This document shows positions 52,232 to 61,265 of a DNA stretch of 64,000 nucleotides, piece by piece. Source of the stretch: Paenibacillus sp. USDA918EY (GTDB lineage: Bacteria > Bacillota > Bacilli > Paenibacillales > Paenibacillaceae); the NCBI RefSeq assembly GCF_009870825.1, contig NZ_WTWY01000002.1, positions 496,001 through 560,000 of the forward strand. The letters run 5' to 3'. The notes beneath the pieces were generated by a model that was not told the DNA's origin, did no database searches, and worked only from the letters and a program-made list of their open reading frames with translations. The position numbers and the translations under genes were made by a program. The stretch's first letter is position 1, and each line of letters starts with the position of its first letter.

Positions 52232-53104
52232 CTAGGTTTTGATCGACCCGATCAGCATCCCTTTAATGAAGTACTTTTGCAGGAACGGGTAGACGATGAC
52301 GATCGGCAGCACCGAAACGATGATGACCGCCATTTGCACGCCCGCGGGCGACACCTCGTTGAAGCCTTCCAGCAGGCTGCCGGCCTGGCCGAGGTCGTTG
52401 CTCAGCACGATTTCGCGCAGCCGCATCTGCAGCGGATACAAGGCGCGGTTGTTGATGTAATACAGGGCCGTGGAATACGAGTTCCAGTGCGATACGGCGT
52501 AAAACAATCCCATCGTCGCCATCACCGGCTTGGACAGGGGCAAAATGACGCTCCACATCGTCCGCAGCTCGCCGGCTCCGTCGATTCTGGCGCTGTCGAT
52601 CAGCTCGGGCGGGAGCCCCACGAAAAAGGATCTCATAATAAACAGGTTGTACGCGCTGATCGCCGAAGGAATAATAAGCGCCCATAACGTGTTCAGCAAA
52701 TGCAAATTTTTGATGATCAAATAGTTCGGGATCAGCGGGGCCTGGAAAATCATCGTGATCAGGATGAAGATCAGCACCACTTTTCGCATCGTGTACTCCG
52801 GACGGGAAAGCGGGTAAGCCAGCGATGCCGTCAGGATCAGGTTGATGGCCGTGCCCCCTACCGTAATGATGACGCTGACCAGAAACGCCCTCCAGATCGA
52901 GCTGTCGGACAAGATGACCTGATAGTTGACCAAAGTCCAATCCACCGGAAACAGCTTTACGAGGCCGGCGTTGATCGCTTTGCTGCTGCTGAACGACTTG
53001 GCAAGCACATGAAGCAGCGGAAAAACCATGAGGCAGCCGACGAGCGCCAAAAATATCGAGTTGAACCAGTCGAACCAGCGTCCTTTGATGTTCATTGTCG
53101 CCAT
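52232..53104 (-). CDS. Sugar ABC transporter permease, LplC/YtcP-like
   Basis: The 290-residue permease has six helices and the coupling motif PPELIDSARIDGAGELRTMWSV (EAA-type, residues about 180-200). It is of the CUT1 group. It begins with the MATMNIKGRWFDWFNS segment typical of the second permease of LplBC systems. It pairs with the following upstream gene. No ATPase is encoded nearby, so a shared MsmX-type ATPase is expected to energise it. The 231-base gap to the lipoprotein gene suggests a separate promoter for that gene. Confidence 0.92.
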   Translation of the reverse strand: MATMNIKGRWFDWFNSIFLALVGCLMVFPLLHVLAKSFSSSKAINAGLVKLFPVDWTLVNYQVILSDSSIWRAFLVSVIITVGGTAINLILTASLAYPLSRPEYTMRKVVLIFILITMIFQAPLIPNYLIIKNLHLLNTLWALIIPSAISAYNLFIMRSFFVGLPPELIDSARIDGAGELRTMWSVILPLSKPVMATMGLFYAVSHWNSYSTALYYINNRALYPLQMRLREIVLSNDLGQAGSLLEGFNEVSPAGVQMAVIIVSVLPIVIVYPFLQKYFIKGMLIGSIKT

Positions 53105-53114
53105 GCTCCTTTCC

Positions 53115-54074
53115 CTAGTAAAGTCCTTCTCCGCTTGCTTTCCTGCTGAGGGCGTTGCCGATCATGATCAGCATCAGGCCGACCACGGACTTGAACAGGC
53201 CGATCGCCGTCGTGTAGCTGTACTGCTGGTCGATCAGGCCGACCCGGTAAATGTACGTATCGAGAATGTCGCCCTTTTGCTCGTTCAGCGAATTGACGAA
53301 AACGAAAACCCGTTCGAAGCCGAAATCCAGGAAGTTGCCGATATGCAGCAGGAACATGATCGTCACCGTCGGCAAAATCGCCGGGATGGTGATGGACAAC
53401 GTCTGCCTCCAGCGGTTCGCCCCGTCCATCCGCGCCGCCTCGTACAGCTCGGGGTTCACGCTGGCAAGCGCAGCCAAATATACGATCGTTCCCCAGCCGC
53501 TGTCCTTCCAAATCCCCGTGCCGACCAGAATGCTGCGGATATAGGAATCCTCCCCGAGAAAATAAACCGACTGAAAGCCGAAAAAGTTCAGCACCTGATT
53601 TACGATCCCCGTCGTCGGCGACAAAATCCCGATCATAATCCCGCCGATGATGACCCAGGACAGGAAATGGGGCAAATAAACGACCGTCTGCAAAATGCGC
53701 TTGTACAGCACCTTTCGCAGCTCGTTAAGCAGCAGCGCAAGAATGATCGGCACCGGAAACGCAAATATGATGTCGTACAAGCCGATCAGCACCGTATTTT
53801 CCAAAATGCGCAGAAATTCCGTGTAGGTGAACATCCGCTTGAACTGATCCAGCCCGACCCACGGGCTGCCGGTAAACCCTTTGAATATGTTGTAATTTTG
53901 AAAAGCCATGACCGAGCCCATCAGCGGCAAATATTTAAACACGATAAAATAAAGAATGCCCGGAATCGTTATCAAATAGAGCGCTTTGTATTTGCGGAAA
54001 TTGCTCATTTGCCTGGCGAACCGGCTGCGTGTTTTGATGCCCGCCCGGCTGGCTGTTGGCGCCTGTCCTGACAT
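53115..54074 (-). CDS. Sugar ABC transporter permease, LplB/YteP-like
   Basis: The 319-residue permease has six helices and the EAA-type loop NPELYEAARMDGANRWRQTL near residue 225. It shows the typical FRKYKALYLITIPGILYFIVFKYLPLMG beginning of this family. ATG 54074 is preferred because AAAGGAG is eight bases upstream; the ATG two codons earlier is too close to it. The next gene starts ten bases after its stop. It forms the import channel with the LplC-like protein and the two lipoproteins. Confidence 0.92.
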   Translation of the reverse strand: MSGQAPTASRAGIKTRSRFARQMSNFRKYKALYLITIPGILYFIVFKYLPLMGSVMAFQNYNIFKGFTGSPWVGLDQFKRMFTYTEFLRILENTVLIGLYDIIFAFPVPIILALLLNELRKVLYKRILQTVVYLPHFLSWVIIGGIMIGILSPTTGIVNQVLNFFGFQSVYFLGEDSYIRSILVGTGIWKDSGWGTIVYLAALASVNPELYEAARMDGANRWRQTLSITIPAILPTVTIMFLLHIGNFLDFGFERVFVFVNSLNEQKGDILDTYIYRVGLIDQQYSYTTAIGLFKSVVGLMLIMIGNALSRKASGEGLY

Positions 54075-54352
54075 GTCCATCGCTCCTTTTTCGCTTTTGA
54101 ACCGGTTAGGAAAGCCGGGTTGCCCGCTTAAGTGTGGCCGGTTCACGGATTTGTTCTGGAAAAGAAAGCGTTATCCAAACCGATCGGCCGAAACTTGCCT
54201 GCTCTCCCGTTCGATCGGTTCGGTCGGGCCGGCCCATATTGAGAACGGCCCCTTGCCTTCGTGATTATCTTAACGTTCGCGGTCCTTGCGCCGGAATGGG
54301 GATTTGTCGGCTGGCTTGTGTTTTATTATTTTCTTTCGGCCGCTGCATGAAT

Positions 54353-56869
54353 TTACCGCCGGTTCTGCTTGGAGACGAGGATGACGCTTTTTCCTTCGGC
54401 AGCCGCAAGGAGATAGCGGTATCCCGGCGTTTCTCCATCGCCGCTCTCTTCGCGCCATTCGGTATGCGGGTCCTGCACATGGAGCGGCACGGAGGACCAG
54501 ACCCGGCAGGTTCCGCCGCGCTGCGGATGGAGGATGGCCTCCACGAGCGCTCCATCCCTCCAGTTCAGGTCGACGCTCCAGCCGCCTCTGGCACGCAATC
54601 CGCGCACATGTCCCGCGGGCCACTGCGGCGGCAGCGCCGGCAGCAGCCGCAGCTCCCCGGTATGGGATTGCAGCAGCATTTCGGCCACCCCGGCAGCGCC
54701 GCCGAAATTGCCGTCAATTTGAAACGGCGGATGGCAGTCCAGCATGTTGGGGTACGTGGAATGCGACAGCAGCTTCTCCAAATGGCCGTGCGCTTCGCCG
54801 CCCATCATCAGCCGCGCATAAAAGTTGACGATCCAGGCGCGGCTCCAGCCCGTATGCCCGCCTCCGGACGCCAGCCTGCGGGCCAGCGTCGCCCGGGCCG
54901 CTTCCGCCAGCTCCGGTGTTTCCAATGCATCGATCAGCTTGCCCGGATGAAGCGCAAACAGCTGCGAGATATGGCGGTGCCCGGGATCGGCCTCTTCGTA
55001 ATCGGTCCGCCACTCCATAATCTGCCCGTAACGCCCGACTGACGGTTTCGGCATTCGCTTGATGGCCCGCTCCAGTTCCGCGAGGAAATCGGCTTCCCCT
55101 TCCGTCTTGCCGCTGACCCGCATCCCTGCATCGGAAGACGGCTGATCGGTCTGGCCGATGATGTCCGCCGCCTCCCGGCAAGCTTCAAACAAGGTCAGCG
55201 CGATTTGCGAATCCATGGACGGCCCCATGCACAGGCTGCCGCTTTGACCGTTCGGAAGCAAGAAGCGGTTCTCCGGCGATACCGACGGGCCGGTCACGAG
55301 CATGCCCTCCTCGTCTTCCGTCATGTAATCGAGCAAGAAAAGAGCCGCCTCCTTCATGATGGGAAAGGCGCGCTTTTTCAGGAACGATACGTCCATCCCG
55401 TAGCGGTAATGCTCCCACAGATGGAGGCTGAGCCAAGCGGCGCCCATCGGCCAAACGGTGCAGGACATGAGAATGCCCTCGGGCCGGGTTTCCGCCCACA
55501 GGTTGGTGTTGTGATGGGCGACGAACCCGCGGCACCCGTACATGTCGCGGGCCGTGGCTTTCCCGTTGGGCAGCATCCGCTCAAGCAGGTCGAACAGCGG
55601 CTCATGGCATTCCTCAAGGTTTAAGCTTTCGGCGGGCCAATAATTCATCTGTGTATTGATGTTGATCGTATATTTCGACTCCCAGGGCGGAGTAAAGCTG
55701 TCGTTCCAAATGCCCTGCAAGTTTGCGGCCAAAGAACCCGGGCGCGAGCAGGATAACAGCAGGTAACGGCCGTACTGCACGTAGAGGGCCATGAGGCCGG
55801 GATCGGCGGATGCTTTCGCTTGTTCCGGCGGCTCGCTGCCGGAGGCCTTCTCCGCCTCTTTCAGCCGAAGCAGCCGCTGATCGGTCGGGAGCCGTTCCAT
55901 AGGATCGCCGCCCGGCGTCAGCGACAGCTCCAACCGGTCGAACCTTTGCCGGTATTCCGTTACATGGCGCTGGAACAGCTCGTCGAAAGGACGTTCCGAC
56001 GCCCGCTGAAGCTGCTCAAGGCAGACTGCCTCCGGATCGTCCACGCGGAAGGACGTCTGCGCGGCCAGCAGCAGCGTCACCGAGGACGCGCCTTCCACGG
56101 ATAAAAAATCTCCGATGTTCCGCACCGTCCCCCCTTCATGGACAGCGCGAAATGCGGCGCTGAAACGAACGCCGTCCGCCCCGCATTCCCCGCTCATGAC
56201 GACCGTGCCGTCTGGGAGCGCCCGGCAGCCGCCGTCGAAGGGGCGGCGCATCAAATTCACGGCAAAGGTCAGCGCGCCGGGACGGTCGGCGGTCAGACGG
56301 ATGACCAGTACCCCGTCCGGTTCGCTGACGAAATACTGCCGGCGGTAATTGACGCCGTCCGCATGATAGGTTACGTTGACGACGGCACGCTCCAGATCCA
56401 GTTCCCGCTCATAGTCTTCAACCTGAGCGGCGCCATTCAAGGGCTTCAGCATCAGATCGCCAAGCGGCTGATAAGGCTGCTCGTATTTGGGAGAGGCGGT
56501 CATCGCCATGCGGGCGAGATGCTCCGCCTCCGCCTGCCTGCCGTCCCGCAGCAGGCCGCGGATTTCGTTCAGATACGGCCGGGCATCCGGGTTAACCGCC
56601 CGCCCGGGCCCGCCGTACCACAGCGAATCCTCATTTAAGCGGATCGTGTCCAGACCCGTCGAGCCGTACACCATCGCGCCGAGCCGTCCGTTGCCGATCG
56701 GCAGCGCTTCTTCCCATCGGGCCGCCGGCGCGGCATACCACAGCCGGAGCGGGCGGCCGTGCCGCCCGGCTCCGCCTTTTGCTCCGCTGCCTCCGGCAAG
56801 CTCCGCCCGGCCTTCCTCCCTTGCCGCCGCTTGCCGCCCCTTCCAATCCCGTTCGTTTGTCCAGCTCAC
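54353..56869 (-). CDS. GH95 alpha-1,2-L-fucosidase
   Basis: The 838-residue protein has all GH95 hallmarks. These are LWYAAPAARWEEALPIGNG near the start, the catalytic Asn pair in HHNTNLWAE, the acid Glu in QIMEWRTDYEEADPGHRHIS and the Asp in QIDGNFGGAAG. GH95 enzymes use the Asn-Asp pair to activate water and invert configuration, releasing alpha-1,2-linked fucose. The start is a GTG at 56869 with AAGGGGG nine bases upstream; a TTG further up lacks a ribosome site. No signal peptide is present. It sits between the permeases and the dehydrogenase-cupin gene. Confidence 0.9.
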   Translation of the reverse strand: MSWTNERDWKGRQAAAREEGRAELAGGSGAKGGAGRHGRPLRLWYAAPAARWEEALPIGNGRLGAMVYGSTGLDTIRLNEDSLWYGGPGRAVNPDARPYLNEIRGLLRDGRQAEAEHLARMAMTASPKYEQPYQPLGDLMLKPLNGAAQVEDYERELDLERAVVNVTYHADGVNYRRQYFVSEPDGVLVIRLTADRPGALTFAVNLMRRPFDGGCRALPDGTVVMSGECGADGVRFSAAFRAVHEGGTVRNIGDFLSVEGASSVTLLLAAQTSFRVDDPEAVCLEQLQRASERPFDELFQRHVTEYRQRFDRLELSLTPGGDPMERLPTDQRLLRLKEAEKASGSEPPEQAKASADPGLMALYVQYGRYLLLSCSRPGSLAANLQGIWNDSFTPPWESKYTININTQMNYWPAESLNLEECHEPLFDLLERMLPNGKATARDMYGCRGFVAHHNTNLWAETRPEGILMSCTVWPMGAAWLSLHLWEHYRYGMDVSFLKKRAFPIMKEAALFLLDYMTEDEEGMLVTGPSVSPENRFLLPNGQSGSLCMGPSMDSQIALTLFEACREAADIIGQTDQPSSDAGMRVSGKTEGEADFLAELERAIKRMPKPSVGRYGQIMEWRTDYEEADPGHRHISQLFALHPGKLIDALETPELAEAARATLARRLASGGGHTGWSRAWIVNFYARLMMGGEAHGHLEKLLSHSTYPNMLDCHPPFQIDGNFGGAAGVAEMLLQSHTGELRLLPALPPQWPAGHVRGLRARGGWSVDLNWRDGALVEAILHPQRGGTCRVWSSVPLHVQDPHTEWREESGDGETPGYRYLLAAAEGKSVILVSKQNRR

Positions 56870-56917
56870 CTCTTGAATCCCCCTTCTTCTGCTTAAGCAC
56901 CGACGCGGCTTCAATGA

Positions 56918-58207
56918 TCAGGCTTTGCCGACTTCGAACACGATCGCCCGGATCGGCTCGCTGCCGTCATTGAGCAGGCCGTGCTTCCACCAAGGCTTGT
57001 TGACGACGATATCCCCCGGACCTACCCGGGTTTCGACGCCGTTAATCGTCATGAGACCGGCGCCTTCCAACAGGATATAAATCTCCTCATCCTCGCGATG
57101 GCCATGATACCCGATCGATGTGCCCGGAGGCAGCACCGAATAATACAAAAATTTGAGCGGCGTCTCGAAGTCCCCTTGACCGAACAGCCTTACGCCTTCC
57201 ACCATCCCGATGCCTCCATGGCTTTGGGACGGCTTCCGCTCGGCCCGCAAAAAATTGCGGATGTCCGCCGGACCGTATCCCCAGCTTGCCGACGTATCCA
57301 CCTGCCGCCCCTGCTGAAGAGACAAGCGGGTGTAGTGGGCAAGCGCCTGGTTTTTCAAATATTCCTTCGCATCGGTTTCGCCGCGCCGGTTTTCCGCCAG
57401 CGCCGCCAGAAATTCCTGCAGGGCGGTCGGGGCCGGGACATCGCCGAATTCGGTCCAGCGCTGCATGCCCTCCGGCGTCGTCAGTTCAATCTCGCCGTCC
57501 TTAAAGGTCAGGCTGCCTTTCGCCCCTTCGATCCGCCAATCGCCCGGCCACTGCGTTTCGCGTCCCGCGCTGTGCAGCGAACAACGGAAGGATGCCTGAA
57601 TGCCTGCCTGCAAATCCATCACGATATGAAACACATGGCGTTTGACCGCAAACAGCTTGCCGACCTCCCGCCCCGACAAATGGCGCAGCAGATCAAAATG
57701 GTGGATGATCACTTCCTCCAGCTCGTCGTTCGGCTCGAGCGCCACCTTTTGGCGCTTCCGGAAAAACTCGCATTCCAGCGATTGCAGCTCCCCGACCGCG
57801 CCTGCCTCGATGAGCTGCTTCAGCTTGCGCAAGGGCGCGAAGGTGCGGTAATTTTCCGCGATCATGAACGGAATCCGTTCCTCCTCCGCTCTTTTTACGA
57901 TTTCGAGGGCTTTTTCGTAGTTTTCGGCAATCGGCTTTTCGCACAGCACCGGCAGCTTATAATCGAAAGCCAAATGGTTGATGGCCGTATGCACACGGCG
58001 CGGCGTCACGTTGATGACAAAATCAGGTTTCTCCCGTTCGATCGCTTCCTTGGCATCCGTATAAAAAGGAACCCCGTCCGCCAGCAGCCGCTCCCGCCTG
58101 CTTTCGTCCGGGTCCGAAACGGCCAGCTCCAGTTCGCTGTGCATGCTCCGAACTCTGCGATACCAGCCGCTTCCGGCTTCGCCCATCCCCACTAAGAGCG
58201 CTTTCAA
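56918..58207 (-). CDS. Gfo/Idh/MocA dehydrogenase fused to a cupin domain
   Basis: The 429-residue protein starts at TTG 58207, seven bases after GGGGAGG. Residues about 1-315 form an NAD(P)-binding sugar dehydrogenase (LLVGMGEAGSGW Rossmann turn, LCEKPIAEN with the EKP motif). Residues about 330-429 form a cupin with metal ligands in GYHGHREDEE and a second motif GPGDIVVNKPWWKHGLLN. Dehydrogenases of this family oxidise sugars at C1-C3, and cupins often bind or isomerise sugar derivatives. The fusion suggests consecutive handling of one sugar, for example fucose or uronate. It is followed by the GH95 gene. Confidence 0.82.
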   Translation of the reverse strand: MKALLVGMGEAGSGWYRRVRSMHSELELAVSDPDESRRERLLADGVPFYTDAKEAIEREKPDFVINVTPRRVHTAINHLAFDYKLPVLCEKPIAENYEKALEIVKRAEEERIPFMIAENYRTFAPLRKLKQLIEAGAVGELQSLECEFFRKRQKVALEPNDELEEVIIHHFDLLRHLSGREVGKLFAVKRHVFHIVMDLQAGIQASFRCSLHSAGRETQWPGDWRIEGAKGSLTFKDGEIELTTPEGMQRWTEFGDVPAPTALQEFLAALAENRRGETDAKEYLKNQALAHYTRLSLQQGRQVDTSASWGYGPADIRNFLRAERKPSQSHGGIGMVEGVRLFGQGDFETPLKFLYYSVLPPGTSIGYHGHREDEEIYILLEGAGLMTINGVETRVGPGDIVVNKPWWKHGLLNDGSEPIRAIVFEVGKA

Positions 58208-58319
58208 AATACATCCTCCCCTTTCCCGCGATCCGTCTTTCCTCCATGCTACTACCGGCAGCACCTCTCCTCCATGGCGAGGGTTGCGTACGGCTTGTGT
58301 TTTTTTATGAAACGCAAAT

Positions 58320-58342
58320 TAGCCCGGCACCTTGCCGGGCTA
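58320..58342 (-). terminator. Hairpin after the short hypothetical gene
   Basis: TAGCCCGGCA pairs perfectly with TGCCGGGCTA around a three-base loop. On the minus strand ATTTGCG follows, so the U-run is weak. Confidence 0.6.
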
Positions 58343-58398
58343 TTCGAATATGTATTCAAGCCAAGCGATATAAGCCCCCCGCTTAACCTTGCATTATG

Positions 58399-58659
58399 TT
58401 ATTCAAGCTTACCGTTTTGAATGCTTTCATACTCAACTGCTTCTTGTTTGATCGGATCATACTTTATAAGCACAGGACAAAAACGGGGCGAGACGATAAA
58501 TGAATAGTTTTCTCCGAGCTTGTTCTCATAGGTAACAAAATAATCTCCGAATTGCGGCACATACTCTATTTTCTTAAAGAATAATTTGTCATGCCCATAG
58601 GTGAAATAAACATAAACCCGAGAAACGTTTGCAGCCGTAAAACGCTGCACGCCCGGCAT
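58399..58659 (-). CDS. Short hypothetical protein or gene remnant
   Basis: The minus frame encodes 86 residues from MPGVQRFTAANVSRVYVYFTYG to the end, rich in Tyr/Phe (QFGDYFVTYENKLGENYSF). It lacks a clear ribosome site, and the longer reading frame upstream runs into the melA terminator hairpin, so a full start is not evident. This may be a remnant of a small extracytoplasmic protein. No family is recognised. Confidence 0.4.
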   Translation of the reverse strand: MPGVQRFTAANVSRVYVYFTYGHDKLFFKKIEYVPQFGDYFVTYENKLGENYSFIVSPRFCPVLIKYDPIKQEAVEYESIQNGKLE

Positions 58660-58699
58660 CGGTAATGATGGTTTCGAAGTCCCCTGCTTTTTCGCCAAA

Positions 58700-58726
58700 T
58701 AAAAAAGCCCCTTGAAATCAAGGGGC
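58700..58726 (-). terminator. Terminator of melA
   Basis: On the minus strand GCCCCTTGA pairs with TCAAGGGGC around AT, followed by six T. It lies about 50 bases after the stop. Confidence 0.85.
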
Positions 58727-58774
58727 AAAACATGTGGGCACGATCGACCGGCCTCGCGAATGGTCGGCCGTTCC

Positions 58775-60073
58775 TTATTTAAACTCCGGCAGCCAGCTGC
58801 CGTGAGCTTCGATCAAATCGTCGCACAACGCCACGATATCGTCCAGCGACAGCTCGGCGGAGGTATGCGGATCAAGCATCGCGGCATGGTAGATATGCTC
58901 TTTTTTTCCGGTTTTGGCCGCTTCGATCGTGAGCAGCTGCGTATTGATGTTGGTACGGTTCAGCGCGGCCAGCTGCGGCGGCAAATCGCCGACGTACGTC
59001 GGAGTGATGCCGGAACGGTCGACAAGGCACGGCACCTCGACGCAGGCTTCCTTCGGCAGGTTCGTGATGAGCCCGGTGTTCATGACGTTGCCGCCGATTT
59101 TGAACGGCACGTCGGTTTCGATCGCTTCCATGATGTAGGATGCGTACTCCCCTGAACGTTTGTGCTCGATGTTTTCGCTGGCGAAAATTTTCTCGCGCAT
59201 CTCTTTCCAGCCGTTGATCTGGTTGACGCAGCGGCGCGGGTATTCGTCGAGCGGAATGTTGTATTTTTCGATCAACTCAGGGTATGTCTTCTTGATGAAA
59301 TACGGATGGTATTCGGCGTTATGCTCGGAGGATTCCGTCACGTAATAGCCGAAACGGTTCATGAGTTCGAAGCGCACCATGTCGTGGTGTTTTTCCTTTT
59401 GCTTCTCGGCGGCGCGGCGTTTGATTTCAGGATACAGATCAACCCCGTCCTTGGACACTTCGAGCAGCCAAGCCATATGGTTGATGCCGGCGATTTTCGC
59501 TTTCACCCCGGCCGGGTCCATGCCAAGCGATTCGAACAAATGAGGCACGCACACCTGCACGCTGTGGCAGAGGCCGACGGTTTGGATGCCGCCGATCGTG
59601 TTCATGACGTTGGTGAGCACCGCCATCGGGTTCGTATAGTTCAGGAACAGCGCGTCCGGGCACACTTCCTGCATGTCCTTCGCAAAATCGAGCATGACCG
59701 GAATCGTGCGCAGGTTACGGAAAATGCCGCCGATCCCGACCGTGTCGGCAATCGTTTGGCGCAAACCGTATTTTTTCGGAATTTCAAAATCCGTGATCGT
59801 GCAAGGGTCATACCCGCCGACTTGGATGGCGTTGATGACGTATTTGGCGCCCTTAAGCGCTTCTTTGCGGTCGGAGTAGGCTTTAATGACGCAGGTGCTG
59901 CCAAGCGTGGTTTTGATGCTGTTCAACAGACGCTCGGAGTCCTGCAGACGTTCCGGATCGATGTCGAACAAGGCGAGCTCGAACCCCTGCAGCGCAGGCG
60001 TCGTCATGACGTCGCCGAGCACGTTTTTGACGAAAACGGTGCTTCCCGCACCGATGAACGTAATTTTGGACAT
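58775..60073 (-). CDS. melA: GH4 alpha-galactosidase
   Basis: The 432-residue protein matches Bacillus MelA in length. It shows the N-terminal NAD-binding FIGAGSTVFVKNVLGD, the metal/substrate region FLNYTNPMAVLT and the class motif GLCHSVQ. I recall the CHSV motif as marking GH4 alpha-galactosidases, whereas glucosidases show CHEV. The enzyme needs NAD+ and Mn2+ and cleaves alpha-galactosides such as melibiose in the cytosol. A divergent AraC-type gene lies upstream. Its promoter region contains a perfect 8-2-8 palindrome and a cre-like site. GGGAGGAATC precedes ATG. A terminator follows. Confidence 0.9.
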   Translation of the reverse strand: MSKITFIGAGSTVFVKNVLGDVMTTPALQGFELALFDIDPERLQDSERLLNSIKTTLGSTCVIKAYSDRKEALKGAKYVINAIQVGGYDPCTITDFEIPKKYGLRQTIADTVGIGGIFRNLRTIPVMLDFAKDMQEVCPDALFLNYTNPMAVLTNVMNTIGGIQTVGLCHSVQVCVPHLFESLGMDPAGVKAKIAGINHMAWLLEVSKDGVDLYPEIKRRAAEKQKEKHHDMVRFELMNRFGYYVTESSEHNAEYHPYFIKKTYPELIEKYNIPLDEYPRRCVNQINGWKEMREKIFASENIEHKRSGEYASYIMEAIETDVPFKIGGNVMNTGLITNLPKEACVEVPCLVDRSGITPTYVGDLPPQLAALNRTNINTQLLTIEAAKTGKKEHIYHAAMLDPHTSAELSLDDIVALCDDLIEAHGSWLPEFK

Positions 60074-60114
60074 GAATGATTCCTCCCTTTTGCATTCGCT
60101 TCTGCTTGGTTCTA

Positions 60115-60139
60115 ACTATACCCTTCCGCCTGCGGAAGG
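60115..60139 (-). promoter_or_regulatory. Palindromic operator beside the melA -10
   Basis: CCTTCCGC-CT-GCGGAAGG (60122-60139) is a perfect 8-2-8 palindrome. It is followed on the minus strand one base later by TATAGT (complement of 60115-60120), a likely -10. A regulator bound there would cover the -35 position. Confidence 0.5.
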
Positions 60140-60181
60140 AACATGGAGCAAACGAAGCAAAACATGTCATGATCCCATTTC

Positions 60182-60195
60182 TGTATCCGTTTACA
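60182..60195. promoter_or_regulatory. Cre-like site between melA and the AraC gene
   Basis: TGTATCCGTTTACA matches the CcpA cre consensus TGWNANCGNTNWCA with one mismatch. It is between the two divergent promoters, so carbon catabolite repression of either is possible. Confidence 0.5.
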
Positions 60196-60218
60196 ACAGA
60201 AAAATACGATGATTAACC

Positions 60219-60227
60219 TGTTATAAT
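60219..60227 (+). promoter_or_regulatory. Extended -10 promoter of the AraC gene
   Basis: TG at 60219-60220, one base, then TATAAT (60222-60227) is an extended -10. No good -35 lies 17 bases upstream. The start of transcription would be about 60234. Confidence 0.5.
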
Positions 60228-60269
60228 GTAAAGTAAACCAATGCCTTATGAAAAAGGAGTTGCCGCGTC

Positions 60270-61103
60270 ATGGCCCGTATTAACGACAACTGTACCGTCC
60301 CCGCGATCCAAGGGCAGATGGACTTGAACATGCAATTTTTCGGCTTGGAGGAATGTTTGCCTGGGCATACATGGGGTCCGGGGCTCCGCGATTCGTATAT
60401 TTTGCATTACGTCCACTGCGGCTGCGGCGTCTTCCGCACGGCCGAGAAGACATACGAGCTGCAGTCTGGACAGGGGTTCGTCATTTTCCCGGAAACGCTT
60501 GTCCATTACAGCGCGGACGAAACGGATCCGTGGACCTACTCCTGGATCGGCTTCACGGGAATGAACGCAAAATCGCTCCTGCAGAGAGCCCAAATTCACG
60601 CCGGGAATCCGGTATTTACCGAGCTTTCCGAAAATGGCCTCGGCAGCTTCTATCGCGACTTGAAGGCGGCGGAAGGCCAGCGGGACAGCGACATCATCAG
60701 CCACAGCATCCTGTACCGGGTGTTCGCCGATCTGATCCGCTGCTCTCCCGAACCGGCCGACGGGCAGAAGCCGCGGCATTCCCGCGAAGGCTACATCCGC
60801 AAAGCGATCGAATATATCGAAAGCGGCTACAGCCAAAAAATATCCGTGCTGGACATCGCCCGTTCGGTCGGCCTCGACCGCACGTACCTGTCCGGCCTGT
60901 TCAAGGAGCAGTACGGCATGTCGCTGCAGTCCTTCCTGCTGGAATACCGGATGAACCGGGCAGCCGACCTGCTGCGCAATCCCGAATTGTCCGTCAGCGA
61001 CGTGTCGCGTTCCGTCGGGTATATCGATCCGTTTTTGTTTTCCAAAATGTTCAAGAAGGTCACCGGGTCCTCCCCGCGGCAGTACCGGGAAACGCGATTG
61101 TAG
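60270..61103 (+). CDS. AraC-family regulator, probable activator of melA
   Basis: The 277-residue protein has an N-terminal cupin-like sugar-sensing domain (ILHYVHCGCGVFRTAEKTYELQSGQGFVIFPE) and a C-terminal AraC helix-turn-helix pair (DIARSVGLDRTYLSGLFKEQYG, SVSDVSRSVGYIDPFLFSKMFK). It resembles the MsmR/RafR/MelR-type activators of alpha-galactoside operons. AAAAAGGAG precedes ATG. It is divergent from melA, the usual arrangement for its activator. Ligand is not known. Confidence 0.88.
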   Translation: MARINDNCTVPAIQGQMDLNMQFFGLEECLPGHTWGPGLRDSYILHYVHCGCGVFRTAEKTYELQSGQGFVIFPETLVHYSADETDPWTYSWIGFTGMNAKSLLQRAQIHAGNPVFTELSENGLGSFYRDLKAAEGQRDSDIISHSILYRVFADLIRCSPEPADGQKPRHSREGYIRKAIEYIESGYSQKISVLDIARSVGLDRTYLSGLFKEQYGMSLQSFLLEYRMNRAADLLRNPELSVSDVSRSVGYIDPFLFSKMFKKVTGSSPRQYRETRL

Positions 61104-61265
61104 TCCGGCTGTCGCCATACTTTTTGCCAAAATCACGATTTTGCAAAATTCGGTTCCTGCCTTTCCCGTGTACAATACATAGACGGACTGAACCGTTACG
61201 CTCTATCTATTGCTGATTGAAAGTCGCTTTTTGGGTTTTTGCAAAATCTTCAAATAAAAAGAGCC

